Shown here piece after piece: positions 63,816 through 64,000 of a stretch of 64,000 nt of DNA. This DNA comes from Planctomycetota bacterium (GTDB taxonomy: Bacteria > Planctomycetota > UBA1135 > UBA2386), in NCBI GenBank assembly GCA_016716265.1, contig JADJWQ010000006.1, positions 3,561,501-3,625,500 of the forward strand, written 5' to 3'. Position 1 is the stretch's first letter. Each line of letters begins with the position of its first letter. The translations under genes and the position numbers were made by a program. The notes under the pieces are model-generated. The model did no database searches, had not been told where the DNA came from, and was given only the letters and a program-made list of their open reading frames with translations.

Positions 63816-64000
63816 CGGACCCGATCCGGCCGGGAGGTTCCACCGGCTGCGCGGGCTCCCGGCGGCACCCCGGCGGTCGGGCTGCCCGGCACTGCTGTTC
63901 CGCGCCCGGAACACCGGCGCGGCGAGGCGACGCGGCGATCGCCTGGGCGCGCGGGCATGGGCATTGCGAAACTGCCGGCATGAACCCTCGCGCCGTTCCG

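Noticed and set aside
63980..64000. Start of a plus-strand gene (ATG AAC CCT CGC...)
   Set aside because: Only seven codons are visible and there is no ribosome site; nothing can be concluded. The rest of 63816-63979 shows no feature I recognise.

Overview
The window is about 70% G+C bacterial chromosome, densely packed with protein genes. I recognise no rRNA, tRNA, CRISPR array or insertion sequence. The gene mix points to a planctomycete or a close relative: a sulfatase, a sialate-O-acetylesterase-like hydrolase, many TPR proteins, and secreted proteins ending in a Gly-Cys-marked C-terminal domain. My best guess is a Planctomycetota lineage near the marine Poly30/Pla163-type isolates. This is inference from family style; no marker gene is present to test it. 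The cell appears flagellated (flagellin, cap, FliS) and able to respire oxygen (heme A synthesis). It also carries a complex membrane-bound [NiFe] hydrogenase.

Layout. 1-5257 (minus) is a tightly coupled operon: phosphomannose isomerase, RsuA/RluB-type pseudouridine synthase, an M16 peptidase pair (one catalytic, one lacking the metal site) and a MORN-like secreted protein. 5418-13217 holds a secreted protein, recN, a predicted outer-membrane protein, a YchJ-like protein, ctaB-ctaA and a TPR protein. 13332-25767 is mixed housekeeping and accessory content: rsmD, an FHA/vWA membrane protein, pirin, two oligopeptide-type ABC permeases without partners, three metallophosphoesterases and an esterase.

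25764-27400 is a two-gene island, clearly lower in G+C, encoding an SMC/OLD-like AAA ATPase and a TOPRIM-like protein. It is a candidate defence module. 27558-43027 is one long minus-strand operon. It encodes an NAD(P)H-type module (HydB/HydG-like), an inactive-looking molybdopterin oxidoreductase-fold subunit, a four-cluster ferredoxin, a TPR protein, a complete group-4 [NiFe] hydrogenase core, a NuoL-like subunit, MrpB-G-type antiporter subunits, a NuoI-like ferredoxin and a maturation protease. hypB and hypA lie just upstream. The predicted job is coupling electron flow between NAD(P)H, or another soluble donor, and protons/H2 to Na+ or H+ translocation.

45109-54127 is a second long minus-strand operon with an NtrC-family activator at each end. 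Between them are two histidine kinases, a receiver protein and three TPR or coiled-coil envelope proteins. Next to it are PBP4-type dacB and the flagellar filament genes fliC-fliD-fliS and a FliT-like gene, so the operon may control motility. 58972-63815 holds a secreted protein, a lipoprotein, a sulfatase and a GDSL-type hydrolase.

Two copies of an unusual long hairpin repeat (13990-14128 and 44882-45059) share arms and an asymmetric internal bulge, but part of the loop is inverted between them. They look like a dispersed REPIN- or MITE-like family.
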